From a virus, in IMG/VR virus record IMGVR_UViG_3300032323_002167, positions 1 through 25,877 of that record: a stretch of 25,877 nucleotides of DNA. One strand, given 5' to 3'. This document shows positions 12,873 to 20,445 of this stretch, piece after piece. A program made the position numbers and the translations under genes. A model generated the notes under the pieces. The model saw only the letters and a list, made by a program, of their open reading frames with translations, was not told the DNA's origin and made no database searches. Position 1 is the first letter of the stretch. Each line of letters starts with the position of its first letter.

Positions 12873-14696
12873 TTATATAATGGTTTTATCAATTTTTTCT
12901 ATCATTTCTTTTATTTCCCTATTATACGTATCCGTTTTACTTACTAATTTCTCAGTTATTAAAGGTTTATGTTTGCCAAGTATGAATGATTCTTGCGGAG
13001 CACCTTCAGGTCCACCAATAGGAGTTACACCACCAGCTTCTGGTGTAGTAGGTATTTCAGTTTCAAAACCACCAGCTTCAGCCCCACCAGCAAAACCACC
13101 AGCTTCAGCCCCACCAGCAAAACCACCAGCTTCAGCCCCACCAGCAACTTCAGCCGGAACAGGACCACCTTCATTAGGTTTAACTCCGTATATCTTATCA
13201 ACCTTATCAAACACACCTGTTTTTGGTATAACTGATGGTGTGTTAGCTAATTCAGCAGCTGCAGCTTTTTCTATCCTTTGTTGTTGTAAATCTAACGCAA
13301 TTTCTTCGTCTGACATACCTAATATTTCTTTTTTAGCTCTTACCATAGATATAGCTGAAAAACCATTTCCAGCATCAGCCATTGCTTTAGAATAGACATC
13401 CAACTTTTGTGACCATAATTCAATTTTCAATAATTCAGCTTGAGTTGAAGGATTGGTTAAGGCTAATGTAAAATTATCCAATTCTTCTTCATATCCTAAC
13501 ATAAATAAATGAATAATGGCGATCTTATTCAATTCTTGAATCATTGCCTTTTGTATACGATTAATAGTTCTTGAGAACCTAATATCGAGTAAAGAAAGAT
13601 TTTTACCATCACCCACAGCCTCACCAAAACCTAAAAATGGTGCAGGAACTCTAATAGCCGCAAATAATTTCTTTTGTAAGTATTCAATGTCATCAATTGG
13701 TAATGGTGCAGCTCCCGGTAAAGTATCAATAGGGCTAGCAGCATTTTCAGTTCTAACAGGAACAAACCAATCTTGATCAATACCTGCCTGATTGTATCTT
13801 AAATCAATCTGACCTGTTTTACCATCAACAATGGGTGTTCTTTTAAACTTATTAGCTATCTTTTGGATATATGCTTCAATGTCATTATCTTCCATATTAC
13901 CAACAAATACTTTAAATATTCTTCTTTCAGGTGCTCTTACAACTCTATAAATTAACATAGCGTCTTCCGACATTACTAATTGTCTATATATTCTTCTAGC
14001 CTTTTCTAAAATTGATGTCCCATATGGAAGTTTTCTATCATCACCCAATAATCTAAAATGAGCAATCTGAAACGGTTCGAATTGTAAATCTTTTGTTTTA
14101 TATTGAAATCTAATCTTCTTTTTCTTAGCAATTAAATCAGTATCCTCAAACCTCTCAATTTCAATTGTAGGTAATTGAGTACAACCAACAACCCCTTCAC
14201 CATGTTCCAAATGTAAATAAACAAAGTTATCACCATATTTAATTGTTGATCTTGTCCAAGATTGTAAGTTTGTTTCAATATCCAATACTTTATTAAAAAG
14301 GTTTTGAAGGATTGATCTCACCCTTTCCGATTCTGAAAATATTGTTAATACTTTACCTTGTTCTGATGGCACTGTCGCCTCTTCAGACATAATATCAAGA
14401 GCTGCGGCAATCTCAGGAAAAAACTCCATCGATTCAAAGTCATAATTCGCAGCCATTCTTGTCGGTTCATTGTGGATTGATCGAGCATACATATCATTCT
14501 CCACCTTACCCCATAAATCATTTATGTATTTTTGTTGTTGAAGTTCGTTTTTTGTTTGTTTAAACTCTTCAGGGTTTGTTGTCACCAATAAAGGATCAAC
14601 AGGTTTTTGAGGTCTATTTATTCTTCTTTTATTTTCATTATTAGGTCCCAATAAGATACCTAATCTCTGAAATATTGTATAATTTTGTTCTGCCAT
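12873..14696 (-). CDS. Portal protein (T4 gp20-like)
   Basis: The 607-aa protein sits directly after the large terminase and fits the gp20-type portal of myoviruses (T4 gp20 is 524 aa). It would form the dodecameric ring at the head vertex that acts as DNA channel and packaging-motor dock. Segments that fit are IAAALDIMSEEAT (95-107), TRSTIKYGDNFVYL, PYGTSILEKARRIYRQLVM, EDAMLIYRVVRAPERRIF, and DIEYLQKKLFAAIRVPAPFLGF before the long stem helix. The C-terminal 100 residues are unusual: a Gly/Ala/Glu-rich low-complexity run with three perfect copies of GGAEAGGFA (27-bp tandem repeat), then LITEKLVSKTDTYN and a terminal helix. It has an [A/C]TATTTAT motif before the ATG. Confidence 0.93.
   Translation of the reverse strand: MAEQNYTIFQRLGILLGPNNENKRRINRPQKPVDPLLVTTNPEEFKQTKNELQQQKYINDLWGKVENDMYARSIHNEPTRMAANYDFESMEFFPEIAAALDIMSEEATVPSEQGKVLTIFSESERVRSILQNLFNKVLDIETNLQSWTRSTIKYGDNFVYLHLEHGEGVVGCTQLPTIEIERFEDTDLIAKKKKIRFQYKTKDLQFEPFQIAHFRLLGDDRKLPYGTSILEKARRIYRQLVMSEDAMLIYRVVRAPERRIFKVFVGNMEDNDIEAYIQKIANKFKRTPIVDGKTGQIDLRYNQAGIDQDWFVPVRTENAASPIDTLPGAAPLPIDDIEYLQKKLFAAIRVPAPFLGFGEAVGDGKNLSLLDIRFSRTINRIQKAMIQELNKIAIIHLFMLGYEEELDNFTLALTNPSTQAELLKIELWSQKLDVYSKAMADAGNGFSAISMVRAKKEILGMSDEEIALDLQQQRIEKAAAAELANTPSVIPKTGVFDKVDKIYGVKPNEGGPVPAEVAGGAEAGGFAGGAEAGGFAGGAEAGGFETEIPTTPEAGGVTPIGGPEGAPQESFILGKHKPLITEKLVSKTDTYNREIKEMIEKIDKTII
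13064..13144. repeat. 27-bp tandem repeat, three perfect copies, in the portal C-terminus
   Basis: Three identical 27-bp units at 13064-13090, 13091-13117 and 13118-13144. Each encodes nine residues of the portal (GGAEAGGFA in phase). Perfect identity suggests recent expansion and possible copy-number variation among relatives. Confidence 0.95.
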
Positions 14697-14700
14697 ATAT

Positions 14701-14708
14701 ATAAATAT
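14701..14708 (-). promoter_or_regulatory. Start-proximal ATATTTAT motif before the portal gene
   Basis: ATATTTAT on the minus strand, 4 nt before the ATG at 14696. Confidence 0.58.
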
Positions 14709-14717
14709 CTATTTTTT

Positions 14718-16406
14718 TCATTTAATCCCGAATAACCACCTAAATTCATTTTGAACTTGTCTTTGATTTGTTTGACCACCTAAAGGATTCATTTTATCTT
14801 GCATATTATATGTTGGAACACCTGTAATAGTAGTTTCAACAGTCCACGAATTTAATAATGATTTTATTTGCGATTCATTTTTACTAAGATCTTTAAATCT
14901 AATCTCACATAAGTATAATGCTAAGGCTAAGGAAAATAAACAGTCATCATTACATCCTTTCATATGATCAGGTCTACCAGATACGTTTACAATAAATGTT
15001 CTCATTTCTGATAGAACCCTATGACTTCTTACCTTAAACCCTTGTCTTATATTTCTCTCAAAGGCATCTAACACATTCATTCTAGTTATAGATGAACCAA
15101 TAACCAAACCAGCAGGTAATTCATCCTTATTAATGTATCCATACATATCCTTACCTTTATAATCATAAAAGAAATTCTTATAACCGAATTCTTTTAGTTT
15201 ATTTACACAAATTAAACCTAACCCACCTGTTAAATCTGTTATAAGCATAGGATTACCATACATTTCTAAATATTTCATTATAAACTCAGCTGTAATATCC
15301 GGAGCCATTTTACCCCTCCATTCAAATACTTGCTCCCAAGTTTCAAAATCAACGATAGTTAATACACTCCAGTCATCAGATTGACCTAATGATATATCTA
15401 AACCCGCAGCATACCTATGACCTTTTTCTGGTTCTTTAAATATCCAAACTGATTTATCGAAACCTTCAATCCTAATCGGATCCATTACACATTCTCTTTC
15501 TTGTTTATCAATATCTTCACCAGCAACAAATGTATTACCAGAACCAACAAAATTACCATCAATCTCCTGACTTACTTTTCTTGGTGAATCCATATCCGCC
15601 TTCATCCCCTCATACCAAGCAGAAGTTGGTTTCCAACCATTTTTAATTAAATCTTTCCACTCATCTTGATTCCAATTTTCAATTTCCTCATCTTCTTTTT
15701 TCCACATTAAATTAATGTTATATCTTGGATCTTGATACCATTTAATTTCATTAATAACGAATTTATTTTTACCAAGTTTAGCATTGTTATATGTTTTCCA
15801 ATATAACAAATCATTACCATTTGGTGTTGATATGAGAATTGCTCTACCACCTGTTGATAAAGCAGCCATTGATGCAGTCCAAAACTCTTCAACATCTATA
15901 TTATCGATGTGAGCAGCTTCGTCAATAATCATTAAAGTAGGTGTATAACCCCTTAAAGCATCCATTGATGTTGCAACGGCTTTAACTTCAGATTTGTTAT
16001 ACATTATCTTATGAAACTCTGTTGATTTAGCATACATTTCTTCTTTAGCTACATCAAACATCCAATCAGGGCATTGACTAATAAACTCATTAACCTTTTT
16101 TAACATTAAGGCTGCAGTATCTCTTTTATTTGCAACAATTAGAACCTTTTCAGGTGATTCTTCATCGGCAAATAATAATAACCAACAAACGTAAGCTGCA
16201 GTAATTGTAGATAAACCAGCTTGTCTATACTTGAGTGCTAAATTATATCTTTCATTCTTAAAATTGTGTAAAATATTTTGTTGTATGGGAAACAATTTAA
16301 ATGGAACATTACCCTTTTGTGTTTGGTCGTATGTTGTAAGATAATTCTCAATAAAATAAACGTAATCTATACTACACTTTAAATATTCAGTTGTAATATC
16401 ATTCAT
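14718..16406 (-). CDS. Terminase large subunit (gp17-like)
   Basis: The 562-aa protein is the ATP-driven DNA packaging motor and headful nuclease. ATPase part: Walker A variant RQAGLST (61-67), the same RQ.G.[ST] form as T4 gp17; Walker B TLMIIDEAAH (157-166; D162, E163); coupling motif ISTPNG (192-197). Nuclease part (RNase H fold): AGLDISLGQSDDW with D337, LITDLTGG with D391, and PDHMKGCNDDCLFSLALAL with acidic residues at 480 and 487-488. All three catalytic acidic sites are present. T4 gp17 is 610 aa, so size is normal. It lies between a 158-aa gene and the portal gene, as in T4-like phages. A CTATTTAT variant of the start-proximal motif is 5 nt before the ATG. Confidence 0.96.
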   Translation of the reverse strand: MNDITTEYLKCSIDYVYFIENYLTTYDQTQKGNVPFKLFPIQQNILHNFKNERYNLALKYRQAGLSTITAAYVCWLLLFADEESPEKVLIVANKRDTAALMLKKVNEFISQCPDWMFDVAKEEMYAKSTEFHKIMYNKSEVKAVATSMDALRGYTPTLMIIDEAAHIDNIDVEEFWTASMAALSTGGRAILISTPNGNDLLYWKTYNNAKLGKNKFVINEIKWYQDPRYNINLMWKKEDEEIENWNQDEWKDLIKNGWKPTSAWYEGMKADMDSPRKVSQEIDGNFVGSGNTFVAGEDIDKQERECVMDPIRIEGFDKSVWIFKEPEKGHRYAAGLDISLGQSDDWSVLTIVDFETWEQVFEWRGKMAPDITAEFIMKYLEMYGNPMLITDLTGGLGLICVNKLKEFGYKNFFYDYKGKDMYGYINKDELPAGLVIGSSITRMNVLDAFERNIRQGFKVRSHRVLSEMRTFIVNVSGRPDHMKGCNDDCLFSLALALYLCEIRFKDLSKNESQIKSLLNSWTVETTITGVPTYNMQDKMNPLGGQTNQRQVQNEFRWLFGIK

Positions 16407-16411
16407 ATAGA

Positions 16412-16419
16412 ATAAATAG
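16412..16419 (-). promoter_or_regulatory. Start-proximal CTATTTAT motif before the terminase
   Basis: CTATTTAT on the minus strand with a 5-nt spacer to the ATG at 16406. The first base is C instead of A, as also at 21778-21785. Confidence 0.5.
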
Positions 16420-16896
16420 TTATAATAATTTATTTTCTAAATTATCCCTTAATAGCTCATATATTATTTTCATATTATCAATATCACTCATAGTTTTATC
16501 TTTAGTGATATCTAATACAGATCTAAAAAATTCCTTCATACCTATAACAATCTTATCTTTGTCTTTAGCAACATAGAAATTTTCGTGTAAGAAATACCAA
16601 AAATAATCTTTATGGTACCCATCTTCTTTAAACTTAATTTTTTCTTTTTTGTATTGATTTAAAGTTTTTTTCCATACCCAATTGAAATGATTATATCTAT
16701 CCGTATCATTAGTAATTGTATCATCACCTAAATAACTATCGTACAATAAAGATAAAAGGGTAATCGTAAAATCAATAAACAAATCAGTTTGTTCAACTTT
16801 TACATTTTGTTGATTAAAGAAATCTTTAGTTTTTTCTTTCGGTAAAAACTTCCCTATGTATTCTATAAAGTTTTTAGGATTATCCATTTTAGTCAT
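16420..16896 (-). CDS. Hypothetical protein (158 aa), possible small terminase by position
   Basis: No domain is recognised with confidence. The 158-aa protein is helical with aromatic motifs (DRYNHFNWVWKKTLNQYKKE near 66-85; YFWYFLHENFYVAKDKD). It lies immediately upstream of the large terminase, the place of the small terminase gp16 in T4 (164 aa), and has a comparable size. However, I do not see a clear helix-turn-helix, and gp16 homologs are hard to recognise by eye, so the role is only inferred. It overlaps PhoH by 8 nt (ATGACTAA), with a second Met at 16887 as an alternative start just after the PhoH stop. I recall similar proteins next to terminases in other marine phages. Confidence 0.72.
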   Translation of the reverse strand: MTKMDNPKNFIEYIGKFLPKEKTKDFFNQQNVKVEQTDLFIDFTITLLSLLYDSYLGDDTITNDTDRYNHFNWVWKKTLNQYKKEKIKFKEDGYHKDYFWYFLHENFYVAKDKDKIVIGMKEFFRSVLDITKDKTMSDIDNMKIIYELLRDNLENKLL

Positions 16897-17569
16897 TGAA
16901 TTCTTTATAGATATTTAACACTTCAGCAACAATTGGGTGTCTATGGTTTTCTTTAAGAGTAATAACCTTAAATCCTTTAACTCTACCATCTAATCCAGAT
17001 AAGAAAGAAAGACCTGATTCTTTTTTATTTCTTAAATCCACTTGTGATGTATCACCACAAAGAACCATTTTACTTCTCATACCTAATCTACCAATAACCA
17101 ATTCCGTTTGAGTGTGAATTAAGTTTTGACATTCATCAACAATAATAAATGAATCTTGAAATGTATGACCTCTCATATAAGCTAACGGTATCATTTGAAT
17201 AACACCTTCTTTAATCATCTCATCTATTTTTTGTTTATTGTATAACTTATAAAAGTTATTATGTATTGGTTGAATGTATGGTTGTAATTTATCATCAGCA
17301 CCACCAGGTAAGAATCCAATTTCTTCTTTTGATACTGCCGGTCTACAAATGATTATTTTTTCAATTTCCCTTTTATTAAACATATCTAAAGCAATTAAAC
17401 ACGATAAAATAGTTTTCCCTGAACCGGCAGCTCCTTTAAGTACCGTAATGTCATTCTCCATTATAAACCTTTTAGCGTTTTTTTGTTCATCATTAAGATC
17501 AATATTATATTTAATATCACCTTTAGGTTTCCTCTTTTGAGTATTTGACGTTTTACCTGTATATTCCAT
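16889..17569 (-). CDS. phoH: PhoH-like ATPase
   Basis: The 226-aa protein has the PhoH ATPase domain: Walker A GAAGSGKT (46-53), the CRPAVSKEEIGFLPG segment (75-89) and GD..QKLQPY-like ADDKLQPYIQP, Walker B FIIVDECQN (141-149), and the closing GD.SQVDL (172-179) and ENHRHP. PhoH proteins are P-loop NTPases related to helicase superfamily 1 and common in marine phages; their role in infection is still unclear. I place the start at 17569 (MEYTGK) rather than 17575 because the ATATTTAT motif (17574-17581) would otherwise overlap the start codon, and the downstream ATG gives the standard 4-nt spacer. PhoH begins the packaging block transcription unit. Confidence 0.93.
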   Translation of the reverse strand: MEYTGKTSNTQKRKPKGDIKYNIDLNDEQKNAKRFIMENDITVLKGAAGSGKTILSCLIALDMFNKREIEKIIICRPAVSKEEIGFLPGGADDKLQPYIQPIHNNFYKLYNKQKIDEMIKEGVIQMIPLAYMRGHTFQDSFIIVDECQNLIHTQTELVIGRLGMRSKMVLCGDTSQVDLRNKKESGLSFLSGLDGRVKGFKVITLKENHRHPIVAEVLNIYKEFND

Positions 17570-17573
17570 ATTC

Positions 17574-17581
17574 ATAAATAT
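17574..17581 (-). promoter_or_regulatory. Start-proximal ATATTTAT motif before phoH
   Basis: ATATTTAT on the minus strand, 4 nt before the ATG at 17569. It overlaps the alternative ATG at 17575, which favours the downstream start. Confidence 0.55.
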
Positions 17582-17628
17582 TTGTTTTATTTATTTTAAA
17601 TAAAATCCTTGCAAAATAAAGCATAAAA

Positions 17629-17664
17629 AAAGCCACAAGAATTTATTATATTCTTTGTGGCTTT
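17629..17664 (-). terminator. Rho-independent terminator between the virion block and phoH
   Basis: Stem AGCCACAAAGAAT against ATTCTTGTGGCT (one bulged base) around an AT-only loop. In the minus-strand transcript it ends with a run of T after the stem. It closes the unit ending at 17694. Confidence 0.8.
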
Positions 17665-17693
17665 ATTATTGTTATAATCACTTAATTATGATT

Positions 17694-19319
17694 TTATTCT
17701 TTTGTTAAACCTTTAACTTCACTTAACATTTTCTTTAAAGTAATATTAACATCTTCCGTCATTACACTTTTAGCTGATGGTTTAGTGTTATAGTTATAAT
17801 TCATTAACTTCATAATTTTAGATGATTCTTCATTTATCATCTTTTTATTTTTATCAGCCAATACAATTAATTCACCTTCCTCAAATCTAACTTTAGCAGT
17901 TCTATTATCATCAGCAATTTCAAATATATGACCTTCAACTTTATAATCTTCAGGTAATACTACCTTATCCAAGTTTTCAGCATTTTCAACTCTTAAAGAA
18001 CCTAAATTAACCGAAGCAAATCCTGTTGAAATATTCATACTTGCCGACGGTCTTTCAACTTTAGGTTGTGGGGTTGAATTGATTTCTTTCATTGCATTAT
18101 TATCCAATATAGTTACCCAACCACCTTCTGATTCTTTCATATCTTTCTTCTTGAAGATTTTAGATTTTTTCATCATTGGTTTACCTTTTTTAGCGTCTTT
18201 AGCTGCTTTCTTCATAGGTTCTTTTTTATCACCATCTTTATCTAAATCTAAGAAATCAGGTTTAGCTTTCTTAGCTTCTTTCATTTTGATAGCTTCTTCA
18301 ATAATTCTATCCACAATAGATGATATTGATTCTTCCACATTCTTATTTTTACCGAATGCTTTATAATTATTTACTAAATCTTTCATAGGTTTTGGGTCTT
18401 TATAAAATGTGTGATACACAGATTGTTTATTTTGTAATTCTTTTCTTTTATTCGCAATTTTCATTGAAACGCTCGCATCACCATCTAAGTCTTTTTTAAC
18501 TCTTTCTTTAAACTTATCCGATGGATCTCTATCGTAATCTAAATCTAGATTATTCATACCTGATTTAGCCAATTCTTCAATGTAAGCCTCATCATTTTCA
18601 ACACCATATTTTTTAGTGTTATCATCACCAAGAGCTGTTTTTGCAGTTCCACCATTATCAACCAATTGTGGTTTTAATTTAATATCGTTATATTTAGAAA
18701 CCTTTTTCATACTTTCTTCATATGCAGCTTTATTTTCTTTAGCATTATCTTTTGATATTTTGTTATACATACCAACACCAGGTGCCGCTCCACCAATACC
18801 AGGTAAACTTCTTCTACCCATTATATCAGCTTCTTCAAGTGTTTTCTTTCCACCACAACCACATCCACCTTCTTTTAAGGTTTTCTTATTTTCAATGTCA
18901 AACTCTTTTTTAAATTTAGATTTAGCATCTTTTTCAGTATAATCCATATATTTACGCTTAAATAAATCACCATTATTAAGACGTTTACTTAAAACCAAAT
19001 AACCTGTTTTTGTTTTTTCCACATCAATAGTTTCGTTAATGGTTTTTCCACCACATCCACATCCACCTTCATTTGTGATAACAACATTAGCATTTTTATC
19101 TTTTATTTTAACAACATCCGCTATTTTACTACTTGGAACATAATATGTTTTACTATCCATATCTTTTGATAATGTTGTTTGAGTTTTCATATCAATCTCA
19201 TTTAACTCATCATCAAATAAATCTTCCATAGTAACCTTTCTCTTTGGCATCCTATATTTAGATTTTTTTTCTACAAATTTGTAGTTATCTACATTTTCAT
19301 ATTTTTCGTTTATTTTCAT
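17694..19319 (-). CDS. Probable virion-associated protein with GGCGCGGK motifs and a DxDxDG loop (541 aa)
   Basis: The function is not established. The 541-aa protein is lysine-rich and low in hydrophobic residues. Landmarks: two copies of GGCGCGGK (85-92 and 151-158), a glycine-rich GIGGAAPGVGMYNK segment (174-187), KAKPDFLDLDKDGDKKEPMKK (from 351), whose DLDKDGD resembles an EF-hand-type calcium loop and which I recall from virion or core proteins of T4-like marine phages, an extremely basic stretch (373-395), and a C-terminal beta segment with KVEGHIFEIADDNRTAKVRFEEG that reads like a small beta-barrel domain. It ends with INEESSKIMKLMNYN and a helix. It carries the [A/C]TATTTAT motif and is the last gene before a terminator. 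A prohead core, internal head or scaffold role is inferred. Confidence 0.8.
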   Translation of the reverse strand: MKINEKYENVDNYKFVEKKSKYRMPKRKVTMEDLFDDELNEIDMKTQTTLSKDMDSKTYYVPSSKIADVVKIKDKNANVVITNEGGCGCGGKTINETIDVEKTKTGYLVLSKRLNNGDLFKRKYMDYTEKDAKSKFKKEFDIENKKTLKEGGCGCGGKKTLEEADIMGRRSLPGIGGAAPGVGMYNKISKDNAKENKAAYEESMKKVSKYNDIKLKPQLVDNGGTAKTALGDDNTKKYGVENDEAYIEELAKSGMNNLDLDYDRDPSDKFKERVKKDLDGDASVSMKIANKRKELQNKQSVYHTFYKDPKPMKDLVNNYKAFGKNKNVEESISSIVDRIIEEAIKMKEAKKAKPDFLDLDKDGDKKEPMKKAAKDAKKGKPMMKKSKIFKKKDMKESEGGWVTILDNNAMKEINSTPQPKVERPSASMNISTGFASVNLGSLRVENAENLDKVVLPEDYKVEGHIFEIADDNRTAKVRFEEGELIVLADKNKKMINEESSKIMKLMNYNYNTKPSAKSVMTEDVNITLKKMLSEVKGLTKE

Positions 19320-19323
19320 AATA

Positions 19324-19331
19324 ATAAATAT
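19324..19331 (-). promoter_or_regulatory. Start-proximal ATATTTAT motif before the 541-aa gene
   Basis: ATATTTAT on the minus strand (preceded by TAAT), 4 nt before the ATG at 19319. Confidence 0.55.
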
Positions 19332-19332
19332 A

Positions 19333-20445
19333 TTACTTTTCTATTTTTGATAATTTTTCATAATAAAATATATCTTCATATAAATGATCCTTAGCTATTT
19401 CTCTTGCAATCTTCTTATTTGAAGTATGTTCCATCTCAACTCTCATACCTTTTAACCATTGTTTCATAGCAATTTGTGGGGAAACTTTATGCATTTTAGC
19501 AATATCTCTTATTGTTTTACCACTTGATTTACCACCAGGAATAGCTTCTTCATTAACCCATTTTGTTTTTGGTAGATAAACATTTCCTTTATAACCTTTT
19601 GGATATGTTGGTGTTAATTTCATTTCACCTGATAATGAACTTTCACCTTTATATTTATCACTTAATTCCAAAGGAGCATCAACAGCACCCTGAGAACAAT
19701 ATGGAAACTTCCTACATTTACCCTTAATCTTAACAAACTTACCACCACTATAAATTGGTTTAGCACCCTGTCTCATATTTGGAATATTCTTAGCTAAAAA
19801 TCCAGGTGTTTCATACGAACCTGTTGAAGAACTATCTGTTGCTTCTTTTATATAACCTTTCTTCTTAGCTAATATATACTCATTATATTGATCCATATAC
19901 TCAAAACTATTATCCGTTTCTTTATAATATGGAGTTTTTTCAAATAACATTAAATCCTCAATGTTTATATGATAACCATACATTTTATTTAATATCTTTA
20001 TAATAAATGGATAGTCAAGATTATCAGCAAACCTACTTTCAAATAAAACTCGTTTAATTATAGTATCAATACTTTCTTTTCTTGGTTTATATGATGTCAT
20101 TGTTGGTTTATTACCTTTACCTACTTTAGGATCTTTTTTCTCAGCTCTCCTTTTTTGAGCACAAGCAGCCCTTTTTTGTTCATCTGTCATTCTAGCAGCA
20201 ACACCAACAGCCCTACATTTTGGATATCCCTTACCAGTTGCCTTATCTCTACCACAAGGAGGATGCTTACCATCTTCCTTACGACAAATATTTACCCACG
20301 GACCTTTAGGTTGTTTACTACCCTTTGACTTCTTTTTAGTTCCAAACCAAACAGCCAAATCCTCTTTGGTTAAATCTTCCCTTATTTTCTTCCTAATATT
20401 TTCCATAGTATTAACAATATGCTCCTGAACATTTTTTCTGCCCAT
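19333..20445 (-). CDS. Probable virion-associated mosaic protein with Cys-bearing GPWVNICR module (370 aa)
   Basis: The function is unknown. Modules in order: IRKKIREDLTKEDLAVWFG (19-37), also found in related form in the next gene upstream; a Cys-containing module GPWVNICRKEDGKHPPCGR ... GYPKCRAVGVAARMT ... ACAQKRRAEKK (48-104; Cys 54, 64, 77, 95), which I recall as a DUF5872-like domain in other phage and cellular proteins; IIKRVLFESRFADNL (129-143); ATDSSSTGSYETPGFLAKN (202-220), a motif repeated in variant form in neighbouring proteins; a second Cys pair (CRKFPYC, 244-250); and a helical C-terminus with TIRDIAKMHKVSPQIAMKQW and MEHTSNKKIAREIAKDHLYED, which looks like an HTH-like segment and a DUF5661-like end. 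The four cysteines may bind zinc. The start overlaps the upstream gene by 35 nt. Confidence 0.78.
   Translation of the reverse strand: MGRKNVQEHIVNTMENIRKKIREDLTKEDLAVWFGTKKKSKGSKQPKGPWVNICRKEDGKHPPCGRDKATGKGYPKCRAVGVAARMTDEQKRAACAQKRRAEKKDPKVGKGNKPTMTSYKPRKESIDTIIKRVLFESRFADNLDYPFIIKILNKMYGYHINIEDLMLFEKTPYYKETDNSFEYMDQYNEYILAKKKGYIKEATDSSSTGSYETPGFLAKNIPNMRQGAKPIYSGGKFVKIKGKCRKFPYCSQGAVDAPLELSDKYKGESSLSGEMKLTPTYPKGYKGNVYLPKTKWVNEEAIPGGKSSGKTIRDIAKMHKVSPQIAMKQWLKGMRVEMEHTSNKKIAREIAKDHLYEDIFYYEKLSKIEK

Noticed and set aside
13064-13144. Short regular repeats as a possible CRISPR array
   Set aside because: The units are directly adjacent without spacers and are in frame within the portal gene.
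12880-13395. A 171-codon plus-strand reading frame rich in Pro/Ala/Ser opposite the portal C-terminus
   Set aside because: It is the antisense of the 27-bp repeats and the Gly/Ala/Glu-rich portal tail. The portal frame is a clear family match, and no start signal precedes the plus-strand frame.
18079-18942. Plus-strand hydrophobic frames opposite the 541-aa gene
   Set aside because: They are antisense readings of lysine-rich codons, which give Phe/Leu/Ser-rich strings that imitate membrane proteins.
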